Origin: Tetragenococcus halophilus subsp. halophilus DSM 20339
GTDB taxonomy: Bacteria; Bacillota; Bacilli; Lactobacillales; Enterococcaceae
NCBI RefSeq assembly: GCF_003841405.1
Contig: NZ_PXYA01000001.1
Location: 1,103,868 to 1,167,867, forward strand
DNA: 64,000 nt
Reading direction: 5' to 3'
A program made the translations under genes and the position numbers. The notes beneath the pieces were generated by a model, which did no database searches, was not told the origin of the DNA, and was given only the letters and a program-made list of their open reading frames with translations. This document shows, piece by piece, positions 38,676-48,198 of this stretch (position 1 is its first letter; each line of letters begins with the position of its first letter).

Positions 38676-38742
38676 GCATGAACCACTCAAATCCTGGTAT
38701 AATAGAATCAACGAAAAACCACTAACCAAGGAGTGTTCATGC
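38676..38742 (+). promoter_or_regulatory. IS4 transposase promoter inside a start-masking hairpin
   Basis: GCATGAACcACTC (from 38676) pairs with GAGTGTTCATGC (to 38742), covering AAGGAG and the base before ATG 38744. TGGTATAAT (TATAAT 38698-38703) lies between the arms, so RNA from the IS promoter lacks the left arm while readthrough RNA has both. Confidence 0.6.
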
Positions 38743-38743
38743 C

Positions 38744-40105
38744 ATGTCAATTATAACACAAACAACGCCAAACTCAGAAAAAATTTCTACCTCTGTGTCT
38801 GATTTTTTTCATCAGTTCCATGTAGCTTCTGCTCTTAAAAAATCGAATGCCGTGCACAGGAAGGGTTTCTCCGTTTCTGTTATTTTTTCGTTCCTATTAG
38901 CTTCGATCTTTACCAACGGTTCTACCTATCGGTTTTACCAAAAGCAAAAGGAACAGCTATCATTTTCAGATAAAACATTTCGCAACGTTTTGAATGATCC
39001 GCACATTCATTGGCAAAAATTACTGATCTTAGTGGCTAAATCCGTCATTACTTTCCTACGTCCATTGACGGATGATGCCCGAAAAACCACATTTATCGTG
39101 GATGACTCCATGTATACCCGCTCGAATGCGAAAAAAGTGGAATGTGCCGCTTTACAATACGACCATGCCAAGAAAAAATATTTCAAAGGATTTCGTTATT
39201 TACAATTAGGCTGGAGTGATGGCAACAGCTTTGTCCCCGTCGCTTTTTCCTTGCTCTCCGGGAAAAGAAAGCTCCAATCTGATCTTGATATCGGGGACCA
39301 ACGCACGAATAGGGGGAAACGTAAAGCTCAAGCGCTTCGTAAAGGCACAGAAGTGACACTGGAACTGCTTCGATCGGCTTTGAACCAAGGGATCCATGCG
39401 GATTATGTCTTATTCGATACTTGGTTTTCCAGTCCCAAAATGTTCCAACAGATCCGTGACCTGAAATGCCACTGCGTAGCGATGGTCAAACGTAGTCAAA
39501 AGATCTACTACCGTTATCAAGGCCAAAAGATGGATGTCAAAGAAATCTTCAAACGAAATAAAAAGCGCCGCGGTCGTTCTCGCTATCTTTTGAGTGTCCA
39601 AGTAGAAGCTGTCGTAGAAGGGAAAATCCTTCCCATTAAGTTGGTATATATTCGCAATCGCAATAAACGAAACGACTATTTGGTCTTAGCTTCGACCGAT
39701 ATCGATCTGACCGAAGACGAGATCATTCAGCTCTATGCTAGACGCTGGTCGGTGGAAGTCTACTTCAAGATGTGCAAACAATACTTAAAATTAGCCAAGT
39801 ACCAAGGGATTTCTTATGACGGGATCTTTGCGCATACGACACTGGTAGCTATCGGTTATATGATCCTAGCGGTGCAAGAACGTGAAAGTAAAGACGACCG
39901 AACGCTTGGCGAGTTATTTTATCTTCTCATTGATGAGCTTTCTGAGCTTTCTGTATCGGAAGCCATTCTGCAATTACTCGTTTTATTCCAAGAAGCTTTT
40001 GCGGATGAATATGTTTTGGATGAAGCCGTATTAAATAACATTATCGAACAGTTCCTTGAAAAACTACCTTCCTCTATACAAAAACAGCTCAAGCAAGCAG
40101 GTTGA
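38744..40105 (+). CDS. IS4-family transposase
   Basis: 453 aa; same catalytic blocks as the copy at 23.9 kb (DDSMYTRSNAKK, FDTWFSSPKMF, YARRWSVEVYFKMCK). Differences cluster in the first 90 residues. Intact frame; the clean duplication around the element implies a fairly recent insertion. Confidence 0.95.
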   Translation: MSIITQTTPNSEKISTSVSDFFHQFHVASALKKSNAVHRKGFSVSVIFSFLLASIFTNGSTYRFYQKQKEQLSFSDKTFRNVLNDPHIHWQKLLILVAKSVITFLRPLTDDARKTTFIVDDSMYTRSNAKKVECAALQYDHAKKKYFKGFRYLQLGWSDGNSFVPVAFSLLSGKRKLQSDLDIGDQRTNRGKRKAQALRKGTEVTLELLRSALNQGIHADYVLFDTWFSSPKMFQQIRDLKCHCVAMVKRSQKIYYRYQGQKMDVKEIFKRNKKRRGRSRYLLSVQVEAVVEGKILPIKLVYIRNRNKRNDYLVLASTDIDLTEDEIIQLYARRWSVEVYFKMCKQYLKLAKYQGISYDGIFAHTTLVAIGYMILAVQERESKDDRTLGELFYLLIDELSELSVSEAILQLLVLFQEAFADEYVLDEAVLNNIIEQFLEKLPSSIQKQLKQAG

Positions 40106-40175
40106 AGTTAATTTTGTGCATAAGATGCTTAGTATACCAAGGGATACGTATCGAAAAATAGGTTTCAAGTTTTAG

Positions 40176-40555
40176 TTATTTAATAAATACCCTGTCCATT
40201 TGATGATAAAGGGCAAAATTTTAAGATAATTTAAAATCCCCACTAATGCCGAAATAAAAACGATGGGCATTAAAACGTCCAGGAAGAAGACAGATGCTCC
40301 TTTTTGAACCATCAATCCGCCGAAAACAAAGTCAACACCACCTGCGGCTTGTTCCATTAGCCAACCGAAAAAGACAGAAATGCTTTCCATTACATGGACG
40401 CCACCTGACGTATTCAAACAGAGGAAAGAAATAATGAGTTGCAAGACAAACATCATGCCCATCTTTTTAAACTTAATCTGTTTCCGATTACTACTTGCTA
40501 GCCAGCCCACCACAAAAACAAAAGCTAAACCGGTCAATAAAAACACGAATTGCAT
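40176..40555 (-). pseudogene. nupC: nucleoside permease nupC, 5' part
   Basis: Start ATG at 40555 (MQFVFLLTGLAF) chosen for the GGAAGAGG upstream; an earlier ATG at 40579 has no such site. Encodes the first three helices, including LNTSGGVHVMESISVFFGWL and PIVFISALVGILNYLKILPF, then runs into the IS4 end after GYLLN. Confidence 0.9.
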
Positions 40556-40889
40556 TCCTAAGCGCCTCTTCCATTCCATAAAATTTAAAAGGGATCTAAC
40601 AGTTACAAATGTATAACTTTGTTATTAACACCATTAACATCCCTTTTTTGTTCATCGTATAAATCCTACCAGTGTTTTTTGCAATTATAAACCTGAATGA
40701 TTTATAAAAATTTGTGGATAACGCATTCGACTGTTCAACGAGGTGACTTTTATGTTATTTTCCCTTTTTATCGCCGCTTTTGAATAAAGAATAGAAAGGG
40801 ATGATCGAACGACGCTAAAAAAAGATAAAATTCTTCCTAGAGAATGAAAGCCAAGCCTTTTTTATCAAGAGGAAAAGGGGAAAAGTAAA

Positions 40890-42212
40890 CTAGAGATTCA
40901 ATCGCTGAATTCGTGTAAGGACTTCCCAAAAAAGCGTGTTGTAAACATTCGTACTTGATAAGTGAATTTGCACTTGACGCGCGTGTTCTGTGACTTTTCC
41001 AGCAATATGAAATAGTTGAAAACGGATCGTGTCAATCACCGTCGTCTTTTTCTCTTGCGGAAAAGTCAGCTGTTTCATCAAGTGGATGATATTATAGGCG
41101 ATAAAACTTAGGGCTAAGCGAACCTTATTCGCTAAAAAGGAAGGACTGTCCGTTTTATCAGCGAAAAATCCGGTCTTCATTTCTTTAATGAAGTTTTCCA
41201 TATTCCCTCGTTTTTGATAGAGCTGAAAAATGGTTTGGGGCGAAAGATGAGCGAAATCGGTCACCACAAATTGAAATTCGGAAAAAAGTAAAGTTTCGGC
41301 TTTTCGAGTAGCCTTGATGGCTACTGTTCGAGATCGGTCCCAAGAATCTGCTTGATAAGCCATCTTAAAATATTGATGTTCGGACTTTGTGTAGTCCGTA
41401 CCGTTGGTATATTGGACAAGATGTTGCGCATAATGAATCAACCGTACGTTATTTTTCAATTTAATCACATAATGGGCGCCTCGACACTCACATTGTTTAT
41501 AAATTTCCGGTTTGGCAAAGCCACTATCCCCGCGTACAAGCATTGTGGGATCACTCGAACGTTGTTGGTAATGCGCCAACATTTCTACGAGATAATCTTC
41601 GGCGTGGGTGGAGGTATAAGATTTGCCATGACGATGGCGAACATCTAATGCCAATCCGGTTAAACCTTCAAATGCCACAAATGAATGATACCCATTGAGG
41701 CCATAGTGGTAAATATATTCCCCTGCTTCTTGCTTTCCGTAAGTGGGACAACAGGTGGAATCCAGATCAAGCACGAGTTGTTGGCTGTTTTGCTGGTCCA
41801 TGCCTAAATCGCCAAGTTTTTTCGCCACTTGTAATAGTTGATTAACATTTTCTTCTGTCAAGGTATGAAGCAAAGTAGACATCATAAATTGCGAACTAAG
41901 GCGTTCTTGTTTCAATGCTTCCTTAAAAAGGCGATCATATTGTAAGGTGTTGGCGTCTCGGTCTCGAGAATAACCAGCGATCAATTGATATAGCCATTGT
42001 TTTACGACATCCAGCCATTCATGTTGGGCGAAGGCACGATACTCTGGAATATGAACGTATTGCGCTAACAGGGAATCAAAACGAATTTGATTTAGAAACT
42101 CCGAAAGTAAGACGAGCCCCGCGTCATTGGTTAAGGTGCCACCGTCATTGGCGATCAAGATGGCTTTTTGCTTATTGAATGTAAGAGAATTTTGTTGTAA
42201 AGTGAAAGACAT
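40890..42212 (-). CDS. IS1380-family transposase
   Basis: 440 aa from ATG 42212 (AAGGAG upstream). DDE blocks VLDLDSTCCPTYGKQ, VRGDSGFAKPEIYKQ, YQKRGNMENFIKEMKTGF. Intact, unlike the second copy at 53 kb, which has a one-base deletion. Confidence 0.93.
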   Translation of the reverse strand: MSFTLQQNSLTFNKQKAILIANDGGTLTNDAGLVLLSEFLNQIRFDSLLAQYVHIPEYRAFAQHEWLDVVKQWLYQLIAGYSRDRDANTLQYDRLFKEALKQERLSSQFMMSTLLHTLTEENVNQLLQVAKKLGDLGMDQQNSQQLVLDLDSTCCPTYGKQEAGEYIYHYGLNGYHSFVAFEGLTGLALDVRHRHGKSYTSTHAEDYLVEMLAHYQQRSSDPTMLVRGDSGFAKPEIYKQCECRGAHYVIKLKNNVRLIHYAQHLVQYTNGTDYTKSEHQYFKMAYQADSWDRSRTVAIKATRKAETLLFSEFQFVVTDFAHLSPQTIFQLYQKRGNMENFIKEMKTGFFADKTDSPSFLANKVRLALSFIAYNIIHLMKQLTFPQEKKTTVIDTIRFQLFHIAGKVTEHARQVQIHLSSTNVYNTLFWEVLTRIQRLNL

Positions 42213-42272
42213 AAGAACGCACTCCTTATTGTTATGTTTCGTTGACTTTACAATAACACGAAGTGCGTTCTT
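42213..42272 (-). promoter_or_regulatory. Shine-Dalgarno-masking hairpin of IS1380 transposase
   Basis: AAGAACGCACT (42272-42262) pairs with AGTGCGTTCTT (42223-42213) next to the ATG; inner TTATTGT/ACAATAA. AAGGAG is enclosed. Confidence 0.6.
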
Positions 42273-42366
42273 TTTGTACACCCAGAAGGTGAAGCAACTC
42301 AACCTTTAGAAAAAAGCACATGCCAAGGATTGAATGATCCTGGGAAAAATTTATAAATCATTCAGG

Positions 42367-42703
42367 ATAAAGTGTTTTTCGTAAAATTTTCTTTCCTATA
42401 ACAAGGAAGTTTTCCAGAAGGAAACAACGCAGTAAATGTTTATACAAACGCTTTATCAACGTTATCACACGAATTTAATCAGTACGTATTTTATCAAATG
42501 AGCGAAAAAAGCTAAATTTTTAGCCATAAAAAAACGCCTACCAAAGCCTTGATAGACATTTTTTCCATTCTAAAGTTTTTCCAGTTTCAAGATTTTAATA
42601 TAATCTTGTTTTGTGGATAAGATACGATAAACATTAACCTCCTCAGACAGGTACGATATTATTCATGCTTTTTACCCTTTCTTATACTACTTTTTCTCAA
42701 TTG
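42367..42703. other. intergenic region between IS1380 and metal ATPase gene
   Basis: No supported gene. A minus-strand frame of about 25 codons (VNVYRILSTKQDYIKILKLE) near 42570-42640 reads like coding remnant but has no start. GCTAAATTTTTAGC (about 42510) is a small palindrome. Confidence 0.35.
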
Positions 42704-44536
42704 TTAACTTATTCTGGGCTTCATATGCATTCTTGTATGGCTTTTTTCCCTTCTTGCCCGCAGAGCGCTCAAAATCGACACCGTGTCCACCACTTCTTGT
42801 AGAGCTGCCCCTAACAATGCCGGTATAAGACCAGTACTTGCAACCAACATCAAAGCTACACAAATAAATATTCCAATCAAAACAGATTGCTGGGCTACTT
42901 TCATGGTATCTTTTGACAAACGAATGGCTTCTGATACTCGTGTTAAGTCATCTTTTAAAATAACCGCATCCGCACTTTCACTGGCCGCAGTCGACCCATG
43001 CGCGCCCATGGCAATGCCAATATCTGCCGTAGCCAAAGCCGGCGCATCATTGACACCATCGCCTACCATAATAAGTGGACGTTGCTTTTCTTCTAGATCT
43101 TTTAGGACTTGAATTTTTTCTTCAGGCAAACATTGAGCATGAACATCAGAAATATTTACTTTTTCCGCAATTTGATAAGCAATTTCTGCATCATCACCTG
43201 TCAACATTACGGTTTTTTCGACCCCTAGCTGATTTAATTGATTGATGGTTTCTCTGACTTCTAAACGAAGTACGTCTTTAAAAGTAATATAACCAACATA
43301 CTGTTCATCTACTGTAAGATAAACAACCGTTTTGTTCGTTTGCCCTACAAAACCATTTCCAGCAAATGAAGCATTGCCAACGCGAACTTTTTTTCCAGCA
43401 ACAAAAGCTTCTACGCCCTTTCCAGTCACCTCTTGTAGGTTTTTCACAGCTCGCAGTTGAAGGCTCTCTTCTTTTGCTTGCGCAACTAACGATCGTGCTA
43501 AAATATGAGTCGATTCTTGTTCGACGCTTGCTGCTAAAGTTAGTAACTCTTTTGCAGAAAGTTGCTTATTCTCAGATTGAATTTCATCGACAGAAAGCTT
43601 TCCTTTAGTTAAAGTTCCCGTTTTATCAAAGGCAATGGTATTTGCTTTAGCTAATTTTTCAATCGTTGTTCCTGTTTTAACGACAATACCGTTTCTACTC
43701 GAACGGCTCATACCTGCCACTAAAGCAACCGGCGCAGCTAGTATTAATGGACAAGGCGAAGCTACAACCAAAACTTCCGCAAAACGTACGGGATCTTTAG
43801 AAATAAACCAAGCAAAGCCTCCGATAATATAGGCAATTAAAGTAAAAGGAACTGCGTACCGATCCGCCAACCGTACAAAATGAGCAGGTTTGGCTTTCGA
43901 TTCCTCCACTAATTTGACTAATTTTTGGTATTGGCTATCACTTGCTTTTTTGATTACTCGTATACGGATTGAAGCATCCTTCACAATGGAGCCCGACATT
44001 ATTTCATCACCAGCCGATTTTTCAATGGGTCGGGATTCTCCTGTTAAAGACGATTCATCCACCAGCGTTGTTCCTGTCTCTACTGTCCCGTCTACCGGAG
44101 CAATTTCGCCTGGCTTAATCAAAAGAAGGTCATTGACACTGGCTTCCTCTACTTCAATGTCATGTAACTGTTCATTCACGATTTTATGGGCAACTTGCGG
44201 TGAATTTTCTAAAAGGGTGCGCAATTCACGACCCGCTTGATGACTGGCATAGTCTTCTAAACTGTCTCCGCCTGTAAGCATTACCAATACTACTAAGCTT
44301 GCCCAATACTCACCAACCAACAAGGTGGCGACAATAGCCGTAATCGCTAAGATATCTACCCCGTATTTCCCAGATTTTAAGGTCTGAATCATGCCAATAA
44401 ACATAGAAATTGCCATGACGCCTCCTGCAATAGCGATAATCCAAAAGGCAACTTGCGGTTGATTAAACATAAATTCCATAATTAAAGCAATAATGCCAAT
44501 AAAAATCGTTAGGACAAATTTTTTAAAATTACTCAC
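42704..44536 (-). CDS. P1B-type metal-transporting ATPase, PfeT/FrvA-like
   Basis: 610 aa from GTG 44536, chosen because GGAGG lies 8 bp before it; no N-terminal heavy-metal-binding domain. Actuator SLTGES, metal-site helix VVASPCPLILAAP, phosphorylation DKTGTLTKG, hinge MVGDGVNDAPAL. The SPC motif instead of CPC marks the group that includes B. subtilis PfeT and Listeria FrvA (Fe2+ efflux) and Co/Zn exporters. A 15/19 match to the Fur box lies about 72 bp upstream of the start, favouring iron. Specificity remains inference. Confidence 0.85.
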   Translation of the reverse strand: MSNFKKFVLTIFIGIIALIMEFMFNQPQVAFWIIAIAGGVMAISMFIGMIQTLKSGKYGVDILAITAIVATLLVGEYWASLVVLVMLTGGDSLEDYASHQAGRELRTLLENSPQVAHKIVNEQLHDIEVEEASVNDLLLIKPGEIAPVDGTVETGTTLVDESSLTGESRPIEKSAGDEIMSGSIVKDASIRIRVIKKASDSQYQKLVKLVEESKAKPAHFVRLADRYAVPFTLIAYIIGGFAWFISKDPVRFAEVLVVASPCPLILAAPVALVAGMSRSSRNGIVVKTGTTIEKLAKANTIAFDKTGTLTKGKLSVDEIQSENKQLSAKELLTLAASVEQESTHILARSLVAQAKEESLQLRAVKNLQEVTGKGVEAFVAGKKVRVGNASFAGNGFVGQTNKTVVYLTVDEQYVGYITFKDVLRLEVRETINQLNQLGVEKTVMLTGDDAEIAYQIAEKVNISDVHAQCLPEEKIQVLKDLEEKQRPLIMVGDGVNDAPALATADIGIAMGAHGSTAASESADAVILKDDLTRVSEAIRLSKDTMKVAQQSVLIGIFICVALMLVASTGLIPALLGAALQEVVDTVSILSALRARREKSHTRMHMKPRIS

Positions 44537-44607
44537 TTCATCACCCTCCAACTTTCCATCCCAGCTTAGCACTTATTTTTTCCAATTGATACTAGAAAAC
44601 CGTAATT

Positions 44608-44626
44608 GAGAACGATAATCATTGGC
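44608..44626. promoter_or_regulatory. Fur/PerR-like box upstream of metal ATPase
   Basis: GAGAACGATAATCATTGGC matches GATAATGATAATCATTATC at 15 of 19 positions, including the central GATAATCATT. Confidence 0.6.
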
Positions 44627-44754
44627 AATAGCTTATATGTTTTTTTCTATTAGAATAGTTCTAAAAAATAATTAATAAAATCCCCTTATCTAAAAAGTTA
44701 TTTTCTTAGATAAGAGGATAAGAGAATCTATTTTTCATCCCAAGTTATTTTTTA

Positions 44755-46197
44755 TTAAAGCGGCAAATCTTTACGGGTAAAGATAAATCCGCTAACTGTA
44801 TACAAGACAACAGGTATTACGGCAAGTACACCCATTTGAATTAAGAAATCACCATCAGCAATGATTTCGCTTGTATTGTATAAAGTAGTTATCGTAATAT
44901 ACTTCAAATCTTCTAGATTATCATTTTGTTCAATCACTATGCTGACAATGTAAAATGCCAGTGGCAAGCCACCACCTACGGCCATTGCCGCATTGGTCCG
45001 ATTGAATAACGTGCTTGCAAAAAAAGAAATACTTCCCATAGCTAATGTCAATAAGCATGAGCCTAAAATCAACCAGCCAAAGGTTTCAAGGTCAAATTCA
45101 GTGCCTTCATCAGAATCAATCGCAGAAGAGACCATGGATTCATCTATCATATCAGACAATTGATCTTCTGGAACATCGGTAGCTTCAGAAGTGGCTTCTA
45201 GCGCATTGTCATTTTTCATCAGATTCATATTGTCATCTACCGTAGCTGAACTTACGTCTAGCTCACTTTCAGTGACTTCTTTAGCTGTGGATAAAACAGC
45301 GGATGGGTTCATTTGACCGTTTGTATCTTCATCTTCTTCATTTTCATTTTCGTCCACTAAATCATTAACATAATTACGATATTCATTCACGTTCATACCT
45401 AGAGGTTTACTACCTTCTTGCAAGGCATCGCTATCGTTTAAAATCATGCCTGGATCATCAGCTAACTCGTCTGTGGTAATTTCGATGTCATCTTTATCCA
45501 TATCGTCGTCATCATCGTATTCATCTTTACGACTGTCTGTAATCTCATCAGAAGCTTTATCCAAACTATCACGTTTCATCGCTTCATCTAGATATTTGCC
45601 ATAGGCCGTTTCATCCATACCTCGCGCATCTGCTCCAGATTGTAGCGCATAATCGTCATCTTTAATCATATAAAGATTATCGCGCACATAAGAAGGATCG
45701 CGATCAAGAGCGGCCGCAGCTTCTTCCACATCTTCTGTAATGGCATTGCCCGAAAGGTTATTATGAACAATTTCTGTGACGCCCATACCAACGCCTGCTG
45801 TGACAGCAAACATCAAGATAATGGAACCAATCATATAAACCATTTTGGTAAAAATGACCGTGCCTCTTTTGATCGGTGTGGATAAGGTATAAGCCATCGA
45901 ACCACTATCGATTTCACTTACCACTAAATTATTGGCGCAAAATACGCCATAGATTAAACCAAGTAAAATGGCGACCATCTTAAAAAACATTTCTAACGTT
46001 CCCATTAAGGTACCTAGATCAGAAACTTGATCACCAAAGGACGTATCTTCTGCTGCACTGACGATCTGACCGATATCATCCGCATCAAAACTCACAATAA
46101 AAATAGTAATAAGTATACTTAAAACAGCAGTGATGACTAACCATAAGGGCCCATTACTGCGTACACTTTGTTTAAAAATTGGTTTACTAAACATTGG
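44755..46197 (-). CDS. ABC-2-type permease with large acidic repeat domain
   Basis: 480 aa from ATG 46197, which overlaps the end of the upstream ATPase gene and follows AAGGAGG; the longer frame to 46287 is not needed. Helices near 15-36, 68-90, 115-142, then an outer domain of about 220 residues (146-367), then helices near 370-395, 403-422 and 450-472. The outer domain is packed with Asp/Glu (including DEYDDDDDMDKDD) and contains three related repeats with cores DDDYALQSGADARGM, NDSDALQEGSKPLGM and KNDNALEATSEATDV. Works with the two ATPases encoded upstream. Cargo unknown. Confidence 0.8.
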   Translation of the reverse strand, partial: PMFSKPIFKQSVRSNGPLWLVITAVLSILITIFIVSFDADDIGQIVSAAEDTSFGDQVSDLGTLMGTLEMFFKMVAILLGLIYGVFCANNLVVSEIDSGSMAYTLSTPIKRGTVIFTKMVYMIGSIILMFAVTAGVGMGVTEIVHNNLSGNAITEDVEEAAAALDRDPSYVRDNLYMIKDDDYALQSGADARGMDETAYGKYLDEAMKRDSLDKASDEITDSRKDEYDDDDDMDKDDIEITTDELADDPGMILNDSDALQEGSKPLGMNVNEYRNYVNDLVDENENEEDEDTNGQMNPSAVLSTAKEVTESELDVSSATVDDNMNLMKNDNALEATSEATDVPEDQLSDMIDESMVSSAIDSDEGTEFDLETFGWLILGSCLLTLAMGSISFFASTLFNRTNAAMAVGGGLPLAFYIVSIVIEQNDNLEDLKYITITTLYNTSEIIADGDFLIQMGVLAVIPVVLYTVSGFIFTRKDLPL

Positions 46198-47089
46198 CGA
46201 CTTCCTCCTTGAATACATTGGTAAAGTAATCTTCAAAATTCGTTTTGATTTCTTTAAAGAATAAAACATCGTAATATTGAAGGTCATTCATCAAGTCATT
46301 GATATCTTTATCATTGATGTTGACATTTAACTGCAGATCCTCTTCTTTGACATTTGACAACTCATAACCCAACGCTTGGAATTGTTGGAAGCTTTCCTTC
46401 GTTTTAAATTCTAATTTATAGGTTTTGTTTTTATTATGAAGGAGATCCTTCATGACGAGTTGATCAATAATACGACCATCTTTGATCATGGCCACGCGAT
46501 CACAAGTTTGTTCGATTTCTTCAAAAATATGGCTCGACAAGAATATCGTATGCCCCATTTCTTTTTCTTCTTTGATCAAATCAATAAAGACATCACGCAT
46601 TAAAGGGTCTAACCCTGTGGAAGGTTCATCTAAAATCAATACATCAGAGTCTAAAGAGAACGCCGCAGCCAAGGCTGTTTTTTGTTTCATACCTTTACTC
46701 ATCGTTTTAAGTCCTGCGGTATAATCCAACTGCAGTCTTTCACAGATTTGTTTACAGCGTTGCCAACTACCGCGACCGGCTTTTTCCATCTGCCGTTTTA
46801 AGAAGGTTTCACCTGTTTTGTCTGCTGGAAAATTGATTTCTCCAGGAACATAGCTGACAAAACGTTTGATTTGAGCACTACTTTTTTGCGTATCCATACC
46901 ATTAATAAAAGCTTGTCCACTATCAGGCTTGATAAAACCCATCAATTGGCGAATAGTAGTCGTCTTCCCGGCACCGTTAATACCTACCAGCCCAAAGGTT
47001 TCTCCTTGTTCAATTGAAAGAGAAATATCAAATACGCCGCTGTCTTGTCCATAATCCTTGGTTAAATTTTCTAAATCAATGTATCCCAT
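46187..47089 (-). CDS. ABC transporter ATP-binding protein 2
   Basis: 300 aa. Walker A GINGAGKTTTIRQ (near 37), signature-position segment TMSKGMKQKTALAAA, Walker B LILDEPSTGLDP, H-loop FLSSHIFEEIE. C-terminal extension of about 80 residues resembles drug/bacitracin-type exporters. Overlaps its neighbours by 14 and 11 bases: one translationally coupled operon. Paralogue of the next gene upstream; the pair may form a heterodimer. Confidence 0.93.
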   Translation of the reverse strand: MGYIDLENLTKDYGQDSGVFDISLSIEQGETFGLVGINGAGKTTTIRQLMGFIKPDSGQAFINGMDTQKSSAQIKRFVSYVPGEINFPADKTGETFLKRQMEKAGRGSWQRCKQICERLQLDYTAGLKTMSKGMKQKTALAAAFSLDSDVLILDEPSTGLDPLMRDVFIDLIKEEKEMGHTIFLSSHIFEEIEQTCDRVAMIKDGRIIDQLVMKDLLHNKNKTYKLEFKTKESFQQFQALGYELSNVKEEDLQLNVNINDKDINDLMNDLQYYDVLFFKEIKTNFEDYFTNVFKEEVANV

Positions 47090-48014
47090 GGCTCAACACC
47101 TCTTCTCCAGATGAAACACTTTTGTTGGTATCATAGAAGTTCATAAAGTAATCTTCTAATGAGAACTTCTCTTCGGTAATAAAATTCAATTGATATTGAC
47201 TCAAATCGGTAAATAGTTCTTTGATATTTTCATCTTTGATTTCAACTTTCACCTGATTTTGTCTTGGTCGTTTGACTGTCGTATCTAAGGAGGTATTGTC
47301 AACAAAACGTTGATATTCATTTTCATCAGCAAATTCGATTTTGTAAGTCTTATTTTCATTTTTCCGAATATCATCTGCAACCACCGTCGAAACCACTTCG
47401 CCTTCTTTAATAATGGCAATCCGATCACAGGTTGCATCCACTTCGCTGAAAATATGACTCGATAAAAGAATCGATTTGCCAGCTCTTTTTTCTTCTAATA
47501 GAAATTCAATGAAGCGTTCTTGCATGACGGGATCCAAACCACTGGTGGGTTCATCCAACACCAAAATATCTGGATCATGCATAAAAGCTGTCACAATCGC
47601 CACTTTCCGGCGAGTTCCCAAACTCATCGTATCTAATTTAGGAGAAATATCTAATTCAAACATATCGATTAAATGATCCGTCTTGGTCATATCTGAAATT
47701 TGACGTTCTCTTGCCATAAAATCGATAAAGGCCTTTCCTGTCATATTTTTAGGAAAAGCTAACTCCCCGGGCAAATAACCGACTTCCCGTTTGATCGCCG
47801 CTGCGTCTTTCCATGAATCTTTATTCGATACTTTAATTGCTCCCGATTGTGGCTTCGAAAAGCCCATTAAATGACGAATCGTTGTGGTTTTTCCAGCGCC
47901 ATTTGGACCTAAAAAGCCAAAAACTTCGCCTTCTCCAACCTCAAAAGATACATCAAATACACCACGATGAGAACCGTAATCTTTTGTTAGTTGTTCGACT
48001 TCAATCACTGACAT
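47076..48014 (-). CDS. ABC transporter ATP-binding protein 1
   Basis: 312 aa, first gene of the exporter operon. Walker A GPNGAGKTTTIRH, signature TMSLGTRRKVAIVTA, Walker B LVLDEPTSGLDP, H-loop LLSSHIFSEVD. The signature lacks the usual LSGGQ in both paralogues (SLGTR and SKGMK here), as in YhaQ/BcrA-like subfamilies. Divergent from the TetR gene with a shared operator region, so probably induced by the exporter's substrate. Confidence 0.93.
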   Translation of the reverse strand: MSVIEVEQLTKDYGSHRGVFDVSFEVGEGEVFGFLGPNGAGKTTTIRHLMGFSKPQSGAIKVSNKDSWKDAAAIKREVGYLPGELAFPKNMTGKAFIDFMARERQISDMTKTDHLIDMFELDISPKLDTMSLGTRRKVAIVTAFMHDPDILVLDEPTSGLDPVMQERFIEFLLEEKRAGKSILLSSHIFSEVDATCDRIAIIKEGEVVSTVVADDIRKNENKTYKIEFADENEYQRFVDNTSLDTTVKRPRQNQVKVEIKDENIKELFTDLSQYQLNFITEEKFSLEDYFMNFYDTNKSVSSGEEVLSHGIH

Positions 48015-48047
48015 ATCTTTTCGCTCCTCATTTACAAAAGTATGTTA

Positions 48048-48082
48048 AATGACATATGACCGTTTATTTACATATGTTCATT
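48048..48082. promoter_or_regulatory. candidate TetR operator
   Basis: AATGACATATG-12 bp-CATATGTTCATT, an inverted repeat with one extra base in the right arm, between the ABC operon and the regulator. Confidence 0.5.
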
Positions 48083-48198
48083 TATTGATTATAATAGGCT
48101 TGGTAAAAATTACAACAAACAACTTGGCAGAATATGGAACTTAAATGACAGATTTACCAAAATTGTTTATTAAAATTTTAAGAAAGGAACATCTTTGC

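Larger units (their letters stand above)
38609..40175 (+). mobile_element. IS4-family insertion sequence, copy 2 (in nupC)
   Basis: 1,567 bp, same length and ends (CTAAAACTTGAAA) as copy 1. Flanked by an 8-bp duplication TTATTTAA at 38601-38608 and 40176-40183. Confidence 0.93.
40692..42366 (-). mobile_element. IS1380-family insertion sequence, type B, copy 1
   Basis: 1,675 bp. Ends CCTGAATGATTTATAAA(A)ATTT in inverted orientation; flanked by ATAAA on both sides, a 5-bp target duplication. Confidence 0.9.

Noticed and set aside
42507..42600. Terminator for the metal ATPase gene
   Set aside because: GCTAAATTTTTAGC and nearby imperfect stems lack a clear GC-rich stem with T-tract on the minus strand.
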